This document shows, in pieces, positions 16,740 through 25,871 of a stretch of 64,000 nucleotides of DNA; positions within the stretch are counted from its first letter, which is position 1; every line of letters begins with the position of its first letter. The notes beneath the pieces were generated by a model, which worked only from the letters and a program-made list of their open reading frames with translations, ran no database searches and was not told where the DNA came from. Location: NCBI GenBank assembly GCA_964471405.1, contig CAYYGH010000001.1, positions 78,463-142,462 of the forward strand, written 5' to 3'. Both the position numbers and the translations under genes were made by a program. This stretch comes from J084 sp964471405. GTDB taxonomy: Bacteria > Pseudomonadota > Alphaproteobacteria > Sphingomonadales > Rhodothalassiaceae.

Positions 16740-18175
16740 TGACGCTCAAGCGCGAGTTTTCCATCAGCTTTGCGGCGCGCCTCGTCCAGGCCGTCGTCCA
16801 TATCGGAACGACGGCAGTGGTCGCCCGGCTGCTCACACCTCACGAACTGGGCGTGTTCGCGATCGCGATGGGGATCGTGATGGTGATGGAGTCGCTGCGC
16901 GTATTCGGCGTCTTCGCCTATCTCGTGCGGCTGCCGGCGCTGGCCGAGCCGGTGGTGCGGGCGGCACTCGGACTGTCCTTGCTGCTGTCGGCCGGACTGG
17001 CGGTGGCGATCTGGTTGGCTGCCGGCCCTGTGGCCCGGTTTTACGATGATGCCGGCGTGGCCTCGTGTCTGGGCATTCTGGCAGCCAACATGCTGATCGC
17101 TCCCTGGCCGGGGCTGGTCCAGGCGCTTCTCCAGCGCCAACGCCGCTATCCGGCCCTTGCCGTGGTGCAGACGGGAGGGCTGGCGGTCGGCAATGTGCTG
17201 GCGATCGCCCTGGTGCTGGCCGGTTTCAGCTATACGGCGCTTGCTTGGGGGCTCGTCGCCCAGAATCTCGCCATCCTTCTTGCGGGTCTTCTTGCGCGGC
17301 CCGACGGTTTTGTCTGGTGGCCGCGGTTTCGGGGCCTGAGACCGCTGCTGTCGTTCGGCTCCTGGCTTACGCTGGCCAATATCGTCCAGCAGATCGGGGC
17401 CCGGGCGGGCGAGCTGGTGCTGGGGCGGATCCAGACGCTTGCGGTCGCCGCCCTTTATGACAAGGCGGGCGCTTTGGCCCGCATGGTGGGCATGTATGTG
17501 TCGCCGGCGCTCGCCCAGGTGCTGCTGCCCGCCTTTTCCACGGAGCTGGCCGCCGGCGAGCGGATGGAGGCCGTCTATCTTTCCCGTCTGCAGGCGGTAA
17601 CGGCCCTGATCTGGCCGATGCTCGCGTTCCTGGGCCTGTTCGCCCATCCGCTGATCGCCATCCTCTATGGTTCCCAGTGGCTGGCGGCCGCGCCGGCGGC
17701 AAGTCTGCTGGCGGTGGCGGGCATGCTGTTTCTGCCGTTCGCGGTGGCGCAGACGTTGTTGATCGCGGCCAGCAGACCGGAACATGTGCTCGCCATCCAG
17801 CTCGTCTATCAGGGCATGCGGGTGCTGCTCGTGCTGGTGCTTGCGCGATTCGGTCTGCTGGCGGTGGCAGCCGGCGAGGTCATCGCAAGCGGGGCCTATT
17901 GTCTCACCTCCCAGCGTGCCGCCCTGACCACGACGGGATTGACGGTGCGCCAGCTGCTGGCGGGACTTGCCCCCTCCTTCGTCGCCCTTCTGCTGGCGGC
18001 GGTCGCCGGGGGCGCCCTGCTGGCCGTTGTGGGATATGTCCCCCGGATCCATCCGCTGGCGGCGCTGGTGCTGGGCGCACTGGCGACGGGTGCCGGAGCT
18101 CTGGCGGGGCTTGTCCTGTCACGCCATCCCCTCTGGCTGAGCATCGGCGTGCGCTTGCGGGCCGGCCGGTCGTAG
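16739..18175 (+). CDS. Wzx-like polysaccharide flippase (oligosaccharide translocase)
   Basis: The 478-aa protein has about 12-14 hydrophobic segments and the start typical of the RfbX/PST family: FSISFAARLVQAVVHIGTTAVVARLLTPHELGVFAIA. Members flip undecaprenyl-linked glycan units across the inner membrane. The gene is coupled to the sulfotransferase. Its last 57 bp overlap the end of the convergent glycosyltransferase-deacetylase gene; both frames stay well formed, so the overlap seems real. Confidence 0.85.
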   Translation: MTLKREFSISFAARLVQAVVHIGTTAVVARLLTPHELGVFAIAMGIVMVMESLRVFGVFAYLVRLPALAEPVVRAALGLSLLLSAGLAVAIWLAAGPVARFYDDAGVASCLGILAANMLIAPWPGLVQALLQRQRRYPALAVVQTGGLAVGNVLAIALVLAGFSYTALAWGLVAQNLAILLAGLLARPDGFVWWPRFRGLRPLLSFGSWLTLANIVQQIGARAGELVLGRIQTLAVAALYDKAGALARMVGMYVSPALAQVLLPAFSTELAAGERMEAVYLSRLQAVTALIWPMLAFLGLFAHPLIAILYGSQWLAAAPAASLLAVAGMLFLPFAVAQTLLIAASRPEHVLAIQLVYQGMRVLLVLVLARFGLLAVAAGEVIASGAYCLTSQRAALTTTGLTVRQLLAGLAPSFVALLLAAVAGGALLAVVGYVPRIHPLAALVLGALATGAGALAGLVLSRHPLWLSIGVRLRAGRS

Positions 18176-20404
18176 ACCGTTCATCCGCACAAGTTCCGGA
18201 GCCGATATCGGCTGCCAGCCACGATCCCGCACGAGGTGGGCAAGCAGGGCGAGGCTGCGCTGGAAGATGCGTCGGGCGGCATCCGCATCGCGCGCATAAG
18301 GGTTGCCGCCGGCAACGAGAGAGCTGGCATGCAGCGACAGGCAGACGACCGGCGTGCCCGTCTTCTCGATGGCGACTGCCATGCGCCTGAGACGTGAGAG
18401 AGGATGCATCTCCGGCGAGAAGCGCTGAGGCCGGAGGAACGGACGCATGCTGCCCGCAAAGAAGGCAAGGCCGTCCGGGCCACGCGGCCACAGCACGCCT
18501 GCTGCCGGCAGCACGAGAACGTCCCGCTGCCCGCCCGCCCGCCAGGGATGGGGGCCGAGCCGGGCGTGATCGGGCCCGCCATCAGCCGCCGGGAGCATAT
18601 GGGCCGCGGGGGAAAGATCGAGGGGGATTCCTGCTTGTGAAAGCAGCTCCGGCGTGCGGTCCGAGCCGCCCCAGCGGCCGGCCCGATAGGCAAGGGGGGC
18701 GCTCTTGAAGCGCGTCCGGAAGAGGGCGAGAAGACGCGCGATCTTCGCCTCTTCCAGGTGAGCGGGCAGATTGCAGGGATAGCTGTTGTAGGCATTGAGC
18801 CATTCGAAAATGGGAGGCGTCACCCAGGGATGGTTGTGGATCCCGAGATCCGCGCGGCCGGCTTGCCGCCATGCGGCAAAGAGCGTGGAGAAGGCCTCGT
18901 CCTCAAGCACGGGATGGGTCAGCAGATAAAGAGGACGGATGGAATAGGCGCCAAGCGCCTCATGAAAGGCGGCAAGCTCTTTTTGGCCGGCAAGCCACCA
19001 GCCTTTCGGCGTGCGCTGTGTCCAGGGGAAGCATTCCTCGCAGTCCACGGTGAGCAGAAGCCGCGGCGGGGTGCCGGGCATTCCGGCCGCCGCCCTTTCC
19101 CGGCGGGGCGTATAATGCGGGCGCGGCTCGGCGAAGACGCCCGATCCGTCCAGAAGGCCGGCCAGCTGCCGGGCGCGCCGGTGCCAGCCGGCGGCGCGTG
19201 CGGCCCGGCGACCGGCCGCGCCCATTCTGCGGGCGAGCCGGGAATCGGCGAGCAGATGGATGATGGCCTCGGACACCGCCGCGGCATCGGCGCCGTTGAC
19301 GAGGAGTCCGGTTTTTCCGTCGATCACCGCCTCCACCGTGCCGCCGGCCGCGCCCGCAACCACCGGCAGACCCGCCGCTCCGGCCTCCAGAAACACGAGC
19401 CCGAATCCTTCCGTGTCGCCGTCGGGCATGGTGCGGGTGGGCAGGACGAAAAGATCGGCGGCATGAAGCACCGCCCGCACGGCGGCATCCTGAAGCCCCG
19501 GGAAGATGCGCACGCGCCCCGCAAGGCCCGTTTCGGCGATGCGTGCCTCAAGCCGCTTTCTCAGCGGTCCATCCCCCAGGATCGCAAGGCGCGCTCCGGG
19601 GAAGGCTTCCGCCACGCGCAGGAAGGCATCCAGCAGCACCATGTGGCCCTTGCGGGCGACCAGGCGGCCCAGGGCGACGAGGCGGTGGGAGGCCCCGTCC
19701 CAGAAGGACGCCACCGATGGCGGCGGCTGCCCGGCGGCCGCGAAGGCCTCTTCGCGTACGCCATTGGGCACGACCGCAATGCGTTCGGGGGCGATGGCAT
19801 GCTGCGAGACGATCAGCGACTTGCAGAAGGCGGAAACCGCCACGATACCGTGGGCATGGCGCAGATAGAGCGGCCGCAGGCGATCGGCGAAGGACTCGGC
19901 CTCGGTCGCGATCTCCTCGCCATGGCAGTAGAGAATGACACGCCGGCCGAAGAGATAGCGCAGCGGAAACACCAGCCAGCCCCCATAGACCAGCTCGCCG
20001 ATCACCACATTGCGGATGCGGTATCGCAGGATGAGCCGCAGACTGGCGGCAAGGACACGGAGCATGGTTGGCAGGTCCCGGAGAAGGAAGGAGAACAGAC
20101 GCCTGGCAAAGCCGCCTGCCGCGCCTTTCGTGACCGGAGGGCGGAGCCGGCGAATCCGGTGGACGGGATAGCCGAGGGTCTCATCCTCAAGCGCTTCCCG
20201 TGCGAAGGGAAGACCGGTTTGCGGGTCCTCGGCTCCCGTGAGTACCAGGATGCGGGGGGCAAGAGCCCGGGCGAGGGCGTCATAGACGGTTACCGACCCG
20301 CCGATGAGCGGCGGGATGTTCCGCGAGATGAGAAGCGTATCGGTCGGGCCTGTTGATGCCATTGCCGCCTGCCGTCCGCCCGCCTCCTGGCCTTCCTGCC
20401 CCAT
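18119..20404 (-). CDS. fused GT4 glycosyltransferase and polysaccharide deacetylase-like protein
   Basis: The 761-aa protein joins two domains. Residues about 20-410 are a GT-B glycosyltransferase of family 4: LISRNIPPLIGGSVTVYDALA, VAVSAFCKSLI, VVPNGV, ALGRLVARKGH and GFGLVFLEAGAAGLPVV with the E-x7-E pattern. Residues about 445-745 begin LLLTVDCEECFPW and include GIHNHPW and YRAGRWGG, resembling NodB/WalW-type carbohydrate deacetylases. Such halves are usually separate genes. Fusion suggests sequential action on one surface glycan, in line with the facing sulfotransferase and flippase. ATG 20404 is taken; an ATG at codon 15 is nearer the conserved start. Confidence 0.82.
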   Translation of the reverse strand: MGQEGQEAGGRQAAMASTGPTDTLLISRNIPPLIGGSVTVYDALARALAPRILVLTGAEDPQTGLPFAREALEDETLGYPVHRIRRLRPPVTKGAAGGFARRLFSFLLRDLPTMLRVLAASLRLILRYRIRNVVIGELVYGGWLVFPLRYLFGRRVILYCHGEEIATEAESFADRLRPLYLRHAHGIVAVSAFCKSLIVSQHAIAPERIAVVPNGVREEAFAAAGQPPPSVASFWDGASHRLVALGRLVARKGHMVLLDAFLRVAEAFPGARLAILGDGPLRKRLEARIAETGLAGRVRIFPGLQDAAVRAVLHAADLFVLPTRTMPDGDTEGFGLVFLEAGAAGLPVVAGAAGGTVEAVIDGKTGLLVNGADAAAVSEAIIHLLADSRLARRMGAAGRRAARAAGWHRRARQLAGLLDGSGVFAEPRPHYTPRRERAAAGMPGTPPRLLLTVDCEECFPWTQRTPKGWWLAGQKELAAFHEALGAYSIRPLYLLTHPVLEDEAFSTLFAAWRQAGRADLGIHNHPWVTPPIFEWLNAYNSYPCNLPAHLEEAKIARLLALFRTRFKSAPLAYRAGRWGGSDRTPELLSQAGIPLDLSPAAHMLPAADGGPDHARLGPHPWRAGGQRDVLVLPAAGVLWPRGPDGLAFFAGSMRPFLRPQRFSPEMHPLSRLRRMAVAIEKTGTPVVCLSLHASSLVAGGNPYARDADAARRIFQRSLALLAHLVRDRGWQPISAPELVRMNGLRPAGPQAHADAQPEGMA

Positions 20405-20503
20405 CCGTTAGCAGCAGACGGCTTTGCCCTCCAAGCAGGAAGGCTTATGCTTATCCCCCTGCGGGCCGGAAAGAGCCGGCTGCCGGGGAGGAAGGATGAG
20501 GCC

Positions 20504-21556
20504 ATGCGGCTGCTGATCTACGGAATCACGGGCTATACGGGCGGTCTTGTGGCCGAACGGGCCGCCGAGCTGGGATTGAAGCCGACGGTGGCGGGCCGCA
20601 ATCCGGACAAGACACGCGCTCTTGCCGAGCGCTATGGCTTTCCCTGGACGGCCTTTGCCCTTGATGACAGGGACAGCCTCATGGCTGCGCTTGCCGATGT
20701 CGATGCGGTGCTGCATCTGGCCGGGCCGTTTTCCGCGACCGCTTCCCCGATGGCGGCGGCCTGCGTGGCCACCGGCACCCACTACCTCGACATCACGGGC
20801 GAGATCGCGGTCTTCGAAGCCCTGGCCGGAATCGATCGGGAGGCGCGTGAGGCCGGGGTCATGCTGATGCCGGGCTGCGGCTTTGATGTCGTGCCTTCGG
20901 ACTGTCTGGCGGCACATCTCAAGCGCCGCCTGCCGGATGCGACGGCGCTGGATCTGCTGATCACGGGGCTCGGGCATACCTCGCGCGGCACCGCCAAGAC
21001 GGCGGTCGAGAGCATCCGCTACCCGGCACGGGTGCGGCGGGATGGGCGAATCGTGGCGCTCAGGCGCCCGGTGCGCAGGACATTCCAGCTGCCGGACCGC
21101 ACCGCTCAGGGCATTTCGGTTTCCTGGGGCGACGTCGCGACCGCCTGGCATACGACCGGCATTCCCGACATTACGGTGTTCTTCGAGGAGGCCGGACCCG
21201 TCAAGGCGCTTGCCAACCTCAATCCTTTTCTGCGCTGGGTGCTCTCCACACCTCTCGGTCAGCGCTATCTCAAGGCCGAGATCGACAAGCGCCCGCCCGG
21301 ACCGACGCCCGAAGAGCGGGCCAGAAGCTTCGCCATCATTCTGGGGGAGGTGCGCAATGGCGCAGGGCAGGTGGCCCGCTCGCTGCTGAGGACCCCGGAA
21401 GGCTATACGCTGACCGCCATGACCACCCTCGAAATCGCCCGGCGCGTGCTTGATGACGGGGCGGCGGTGCCGGGGTTCCAGACCCCGGCCCGCGTCTTCG
21501 GCCCCGATTTCATTCTCACCTTCCCCGGGTGCAGCCGCGAGGATCTGCCGGATTGA
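20504..21556 (+). CDS. saccharopine dehydrogenase-like NAD(P)-binding protein
   Basis: The 350-aa protein begins RLLIYGITGYTGGLVAE, a Rossmann GxTGYTG loop, followed by AGRNPDK and a GTHYLDITGE motif at about residue 95, then GCGFDVVPSDCLA. This is the saccharopine dehydrogenase-like/trans-acting enoyl reductase group, whose members act on varied substrates and mostly lack a proven role. The ATG at 20504 follows GAGGAAGGATGAGG; the frame is open upstream but without a site. It is a single gene. Confidence 0.78.
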   Translation: MRLLIYGITGYTGGLVAERAAELGLKPTVAGRNPDKTRALAERYGFPWTAFALDDRDSLMAALADVDAVLHLAGPFSATASPMAAACVATGTHYLDITGEIAVFEALAGIDREAREAGVMLMPGCGFDVVPSDCLAAHLKRRLPDATALDLLITGLGHTSRGTAKTAVESIRYPARVRRDGRIVALRRPVRRTFQLPDRTAQGISVSWGDVATAWHTTGIPDITVFFEEAGPVKALANLNPFLRWVLSTPLGQRYLKAEIDKRPPGPTPEERARSFAIILGEVRNGAGQVARSLLRTPEGYTLTAMTTLEIARRVLDDGAAVPGFQTPARVFGPDFILTFPGCSREDLPD

Positions 21557-21610
21557 CAGGCGGCTGCAGGCGGTCGGTCAGAAAGGGCGACAGCCCTCTT
21601 CTCAGACCAT

Positions 21611-22336
21611 TCAGGCCATGTATTGGCCGCCGTTGACCGCAATCGTCGCGCCGGTGATGAATCCGGCCTCATCCTCCGTGAGGAATGCGACGGTGCGGGC
21701 AATCTCCTCCGGCTTGCCCAGGCGACCGACCGGAATGCGGGCGATGATCTTGTCCAGGATGTTCTGCGGGACGGCGGCCACCATGTCGGTATCGATATAG
21801 CCGGGCGCGACCGCATTCACGGTTACATTGTAGCGCGCTCCCTCCAGGGCGAGCGCCTTGGTGAAGCCGATCATGCCGGCCTTGGCGGCGGCGTAGTTCA
21901 CCTGCCCGTACTGCCCCGCCTGGCCATTGATCGAGCTGATGTTGACGATCCGGCCGAACCGCCGCTCGCGCATGCCGGGAAAGACGGCCTTGGCCATGTT
22001 GAAGCAGGAACCGAGATTGGTGTCGATCACCTCTTCCCACATCTGCCGGGTCATCTTCACCAATGTGGAATCGCGGGTGATGCCGGCATTGTTGACGAGG
22101 ATGTCGATCGGCCCCAGATCCTCTTCCACCCGGGCGACGCCCTCCTGGCAGGCATCGAAATCGGCGACATCCCACTTGTAGGCGGGAATGCCGGTCTCCT
22201 CGGTAAATGCGCGGGCACGTTCGTCATTGCCGTGATAGGTGACGGCAACCTTGCACCCCTTCTCCTTGAGCGCCCGCGCAATGGCGGCGCCGATGCCCCG
22301 GGTTCCCCCGGTGACCAGTGCGACTCGTTCAGTCAT
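21611..22336 (-). CDS. phaB: acetoacetyl-CoA reductase
   Basis: The 241-aa short-chain dehydrogenase has GGTRGIGAAIA for NADPH, NNAGITRD, and the Ser-Tyr-Lys catalytic set within SSINGQAGQYGQVNYAAAKAG. Length and the C-terminal FITGATIAVNGGQYM fit PhaB, which reduces acetoacetyl-CoA to (R)-3-hydroxybutyryl-CoA for polyhydroxybutyrate. The facing regulator gene phaR supports PhaB over FabG. Confidence 0.93.
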   Translation of the reverse strand: MTERVALVTGGTRGIGAAIARALKEKGCKVAVTYHGNDERARAFTEETGIPAYKWDVADFDACQEGVARVEEDLGPIDILVNNAGITRDSTLVKMTRQMWEEVIDTNLGSCFNMAKAVFPGMRERRFGRIVNISSINGQAGQYGQVNYAAAKAGMIGFTKALALEGARYNVTVNAVAPGYIDTDMVAAVPQNILDKIIARIPVGRLGKPEEIARTVAFLTEDEAGFITGATIAVNGGQYMA

Positions 22337-22563
22337 GATCCGTGCTCCCGTCTCCGCTCGTCGTTTCCGTCCCGTTCCGTGGGGCCTGCCCGCAGACCAC
22401 GCCCGTCACCGCCAGAACGGTGCGGCATGCCTGCGGGTTCCCGCCCGTCTCCCCATGGCCCGAAAGAGAAGTGATGAATTATTGTTGCCGGCCGGCTCTT
22501 TCACCTGCCGAAAGGGGCACTAGCCTGCCATCGCGGCCATTTTGTGACGACCCGTGCCCGATA

Positions 22564-22590
22564 TGGCGCTGCGCCAAGATCATGGCGCAG
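22564..22590. promoter_or_regulatory. nested inverted repeats between phaB and phaR, candidate PhaR operator
   Basis: TGGCGC-T-GCGCCA (22564-22576) shares its right half with CTGCGCCA-AGATCA-TGGCGCAG (22569-22590), giving three half-sites in a row about 90 bp before phaR. PhaR proteins are known to bind TGC/GCA-rich dyads and to autoregulate. The match to any published consensus is loose. The rest of the gap (22337-22673) holds the divergent promoters but no gene. Confidence 0.5.
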
Positions 22591-22673
22591 TGCAAAATCA
22601 CTCTTGCATGACCGGCATCGGCGGGCAAGACTAGAGCGCGTGCAGCAAAGGGATCGCCTGGCAAGGAGTGGAG

Positions 22674-23285
22674 ATGAGCGGGGAAGATACGACCGGGCCG
22701 GTCGTCATCAAGAAATATGCGAACCGTCGGCTCTACAATACCGAGACATCCTCCTATGTGACGCTGGAGGATCTGGCCGAGCTGGTCCGCAGCGGCCGCG
22801 ACTTTGTGGTGCGGGATGCAAAAAGCGGGGAAGATCTCACCCGCCAGGTTCTCGCCCAGATCATTTTCGAGCAGGAGAACAAGGGCGCAACGCTGCTGCC
22901 GGAAGATTTTCTGCGCCAGCTCATCCGTTTTTATGGCGACAGCCTGGGCCAGATGCTGCCGCGGTATCTGGAGGCGGCGATGCAGGCCTTCGTGCGCCAG
23001 CAGGACGAGATGCGTCGCCTGATGGGCTCGGCCATGGACCCGACCGGCATGTGGCAGGCGATGGGGCGCATGGCCGAGGAGGGAATGCGCAACTTCCAGC
23101 AGGCGATGCTGGCCTTCTGGGGGCAGGCCTCATCCGGCTCGCCCACCCCTAAGGGACCGCCGCCCGCAAAAGGGGAAAGCGGGGAGGAAGACGGCCGGCT
23201 GTCGGTGCTCGAACGTCAGCTGGCCGCCATCGAACGCGAACTGCAGGCTCTGAAAAAGGGGCGCTCGGACTCCTCGCAGGATTGA
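22674..23285 (+). CDS. phaR: polyhydroxyalkanoate synthesis repressor PhaR
   Basis: The 203-aa protein has VVIKKYANRRLYNTETSSYVTLEDLAELV at the N-terminus, the PHB/PHA accumulation regulator DNA-binding domain, then a PHB-binding domain with QVLAQIIFEQENKG and a C-terminal coiled coil (LSVLERQLAAIERELQALKKG). It senses PHB and represses phasin and its own gene. AAGGAG at 22663-22668 is well placed for the ATG at 22674; the GTG two codons upstream overlaps that site and is unlikely. Confidence 0.94.
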   Translation: MSGEDTTGPVVIKKYANRRLYNTETSSYVTLEDLAELVRSGRDFVVRDAKSGEDLTRQVLAQIIFEQENKGATLLPEDFLRQLIRFYGDSLGQMLPRYLEAAMQAFVRQQDEMRRLMGSAMDPTGMWQAMGRMAEEGMRNFQQAMLAFWGQASSGSPTPKGPPPAKGESGEEDGRLSVLERQLAAIERELQALKKGRSDSSQD

Positions 23286-23480
23286 CGCGGGGTGGGATCG
23301 CGGCCGTCATGTCCCTCGGCGTGCCGGATGCGGAAGAAGACGGCCGGGGCCGGTGCGCAAGGGTGCGCTCCTTGAGTCCGTCTCAAGGCTCATGCTAGGC
23401 GCCGCCGAGAGGAAAGCGGATGTGCTGGTCGGCGATGGGCCGGCCTTCCCGGCAAGCAACGGCAGGCGTGGGAGCGGCAG

Positions 23481-24083
23481 ATGGAACGCGAGGCGATTCT
23501 CGAGGAATTCCGGGCGGCAGGAGCCTATCTTGAAGGCCATTTCATCCTTTCCTCCGGCCGCCACAGCCCGGTCTATCTGCAATGCGCACGTGTCCTGATG
23601 GATCCGCGCCGGGCCGAGCGGCTGTGCGGAGCACTGGCCGAGCGGCTGCGCAGGCAGGGGCTGGCGGGGGATATCGAGCTTGTCGTCTCGCCGGCGATGG
23701 GCGGCGTGATCGCGGGCTATGAAATGGGCCGACAGCTCGGTGTGCCGGCGATCTTTGCCGAACGTGTCGACGGTCGTCTGACACTGCGCCGCGGTTTTGC
23801 CATTAATCCGGCGCAAAGGATTCTCATGGTAGAAGATGTGGTGACCACGGGCCTGTCTTCCCGCGAGACGCTTGAGCTGATCCGGGCCCATGGCGGCGAA
23901 CCCGTGGCGGCAGCCGCGCTGGTGGATCGCTCGGGAGGTCGGGCGGAACTGGGAGTTCCGTTCGTCTCTCTGCTGGAGATCGATGCGCCGAGCTTTCCGC
24001 CGGATGAGGTGCCGGACTGGCTGGCGCGCATCCCGGCCGAAAAACCGGGCAGTCGGCATCTCAAGGCGGGCACGGCGGGCTGA
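23481..24083 (+). CDS. pyrE: orotate phosphoribosyltransferase
   Basis: The 200-aa protein has FILSSGRHSPVYLQC at the N-terminus, VVSPAMGGVIAGYE and the PRPP loop ILMVEDVVTTGLSS. It makes orotidine 5'-phosphate from orotate and PRPP in pyrimidine synthesis. It opens the pyrE-DUF2062-pdxJ-acpS operon. The preceding 195-bp gap shows no gene. Confidence 0.95.
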   Translation: MEREAILEEFRAAGAYLEGHFILSSGRHSPVYLQCARVLMDPRRAERLCGALAERLRRQGLAGDIELVVSPAMGGVIAGYEMGRQLGVPAIFAERVDGRLTLRRGFAINPAQRILMVEDVVTTGLSSRETLELIRAHGGEPVAAAALVDRSGGRAELGVPFVSLLEIDAPSFPPDEVPDWLARIPAEKPGSRHLKAGTAG

Positions 24084-24140
24084 AAACGGCAGGTGGCCGG
24101 AGTCGTCGACATCCATTGGTGAACGACGAGCAAAGAGGTG

Positions 24141-24719
24141 ATGGCGCGCAAACGGGTCAGAATTCGCGGCTGGAAGCGCTATCTGCGTCCGCAGATGGGG
24201 CGGCTGTCCCGCTATGCCTGGAAGCGCCTGCTGCGGCTGCAGGCCAGCCCCCATGCGATCGCGGCCGGCGTGGCGGTGGGGATTGCGATCTCTTTTACCC
24301 CGCTCGTCGGCTTTCACCTGCTTCTGGCGGCCGCCATCACCTGGCTGCTGCGGGGCAACATCATTGCCGCCTGGATTGCGACGCTGGTCGGCAATCCCTG
24401 GACTTTTCCCTTCATGTGGTCGGCCAGCTACATGTGCGGCAGGCTTGTCACCAACGGCACGCCTGCCACAGCTGCCTTTGACATGGGGCGGATACTGGCC
24501 GATCCCGTCTCGGCTCTTGCTCCCGTCTTCTGGCCGACGACGCTGGGCGGCGTTCTGCTGGGGACGGCGATTGCTCTGGCGACCTACTGGCCGGTGCAGC
24601 GTGCGATTGCCATCCACCGCGCGCATCGCGCAAGCCGGATGGCCGAAGCCCGTCACCGGCGTTTGCGGCAAGCGCGCATGAAAACCCGGGCGAGCAGGGA
24701 GCATGCCGATGCGGCCTGA
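24141..24719 (+). CDS. DUF2062 membrane protein
   Basis: The 192-aa protein begins with a basic stretch (RKRVRIRGWKRYLRPQ), followed by SPHAIAAGVAVGIAISFTPLVGFH and ATLVGNPWTFPFMW, the DUF2062 signature, with two or three membrane helices and a basic tail. The family is conserved beside pyrE and pdxJ in alphaproteobacteria, without a known biochemical role. ATG 24141 with AAAGAGG just upstream is preferred over the adjacent GTG. Its end overlaps pdxJ by 17 bp. Confidence 0.85.
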   Translation: MARKRVRIRGWKRYLRPQMGRLSRYAWKRLLRLQASPHAIAAGVAVGIAISFTPLVGFHLLLAAAITWLLRGNIIAAWIATLVGNPWTFPFMWSASYMCGRLVTNGTPATAAFDMGRILADPVSALAPVFWPTTLGGVLLGTAIALATYWPVQRAIAIHRAHRASRMAEARHRRLRQARMKTRASREHADAA

Positions 24720-25473
24720 GCGCATTCGTCTTGGACTCAATATCGATCACGTCGCCACCATCCGCAATGCCCGCGGGGGGCGTCATCCCGACCCTCTGCG
24801 GGCGGCGAAACTGGCGGTGGTGGCCGGCGCCGACCAGGTGACCGCGCATCTCAGGGAAGACCGTCGCCATATCACCGATGACGACATCCATCACCTCGTT
24901 CATGACATCCCGCTTCCCCTCAATCTCGAAATGGCGGCCACCGACGAGATGCTCGAAATCGCTCTCCGGCACCGACCGCATGCCTGCTGCCTGGTGCCGG
25001 AGCGCCGCGAGGAGCTGACCACCGAAGGCGGTCTTGATGTTGCCGGCCAGCCAGAGACGCTGCGGCCCGTCATTTCGGCTCTCCAGGAGGCGGGCATCCG
25101 CGTGAGCCTGTTCATCGATCCCGATCCTGTCCAGATCGAAGCGGCAGCGGCACTGGGTGTTCCGGTGGTGGAACTGCACACCGGCCGCTATTGCGATGCG
25201 GCAGACGAAAGGCGGGCGGCCGAGCTTGCCCGCCTCGAAGAGGCGGCAAGGCTTGGCGCCCGGGCGGGGCTGGAGATCCATGCGGGGCACGGACTGAGCT
25301 ATGCGACCGTCAAGGCGGTGGCCCGGATCCCGGAGATCGTGGAGCTCAACATCGGCCATTTTCTGATCGGGGAGGCGATCTTTGTCGGCCTCATCCCGGC
25401 CGTCAGGCGGATGCGCCAGCTGATGGACGAAGCGCGTCTGGAGCTTGCCACGGAGCAGATGGAGCGGGCGTGA
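24703..25473 (+). CDS. pdxJ: pyridoxine 5'-phosphate synthase
   Basis: The 256-aa TIM barrel has RLGLNIDHVATIRNARGG at the start, HLREDRRHI, LNLEMAAT and VVELHTGRY, all PdxJ hallmarks. It joins 3-amino-1-hydroxyacetone phosphate with deoxyxylulose 5-phosphate to make pyridoxine phosphate. It overlaps DUF2062 upstream and acpS downstream (GTGA), so the operon is tightly coupled. Confidence 0.96.
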   Translation: MPMRPERIRLGLNIDHVATIRNARGGRHPDPLRAAKLAVVAGADQVTAHLREDRRHITDDDIHHLVHDIPLPLNLEMAATDEMLEIALRHRPHACCLVPERREELTTEGGLDVAGQPETLRPVISALQEAGIRVSLFIDPDPVQIEAAAALGVPVVELHTGRYCDAADERRAAELARLEEAARLGARAGLEIHAGHGLSYATVKAVARIPEIVELNIGHFLIGEAIFVGLIPAVRRMRQLMDEARLELATEQMERA

Positions 25474-25871
25474 CTCTCCTTGGCATCGGCCATGATCTGG
25501 TGGATATCCGGCGCATTGCCGCCGCGCTTGCCCGCCATGGTGATCGCTTCCGCCGTCGGGTATTTACGGATGACGAGATCGCCTATTGCGAGAAACGGGC
25601 CGATCCGGCGGCAGCCTATGCGCGGCGGTTCGCCGCCAAGGAAGCCGCAGCCAAGGCGCTGGGCACGGGGTTTGCCCGGGGCGTCGGCTGGCGCGAGATC
25701 GTGGTCATGAACGATCCCGATGGCCGCCCGGAACTGCATCTGCACGGCCAGGCGGCCGCCCGGGCCGAATCGCTGGCGCCGGCAGGCTGCCGGGTGGCCG
25801 TGCATGTGAGCCTGAGCGATGAACCCCCTTACGCCTCGGCTTTCGTGGTGCTTGCCGCCGTGCCCGTCTAG
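25470..25871 (+). CDS. acpS: holo-[acyl-carrier-protein] synthase
   Basis: The 133-aa protein reads MTLLGIGHDLVDIRRI from a GTG at 25470 that overlaps the pdxJ stop as GTGA, and has RRFAAKEAAAKALGTG with the metal-binding Glu. It adds phosphopantetheine to acyl carrier protein. In many alphaproteobacteria lepB, rnc and era follow, but here the gene ends in a 4-bp overlap with the convergent fliP stop. Confidence 0.95.
   Translation: MTLLGIGHDLVDIRRIAAALARHGDRFRRRVFTDDEIAYCEKRADPAAAYARRFAAKEAAAKALGTGFARGVGWREIVVMNDPDGRPELHLHGQAAARAESLAPAGCRVAVHVSLSDEPPYASAFVVLAAVPV

Noticed and set aside
22668..22673. GTG start for phaR
   Set aside because: It overlaps the AAGGAG ribosome-binding site that serves the ATG at 22674.
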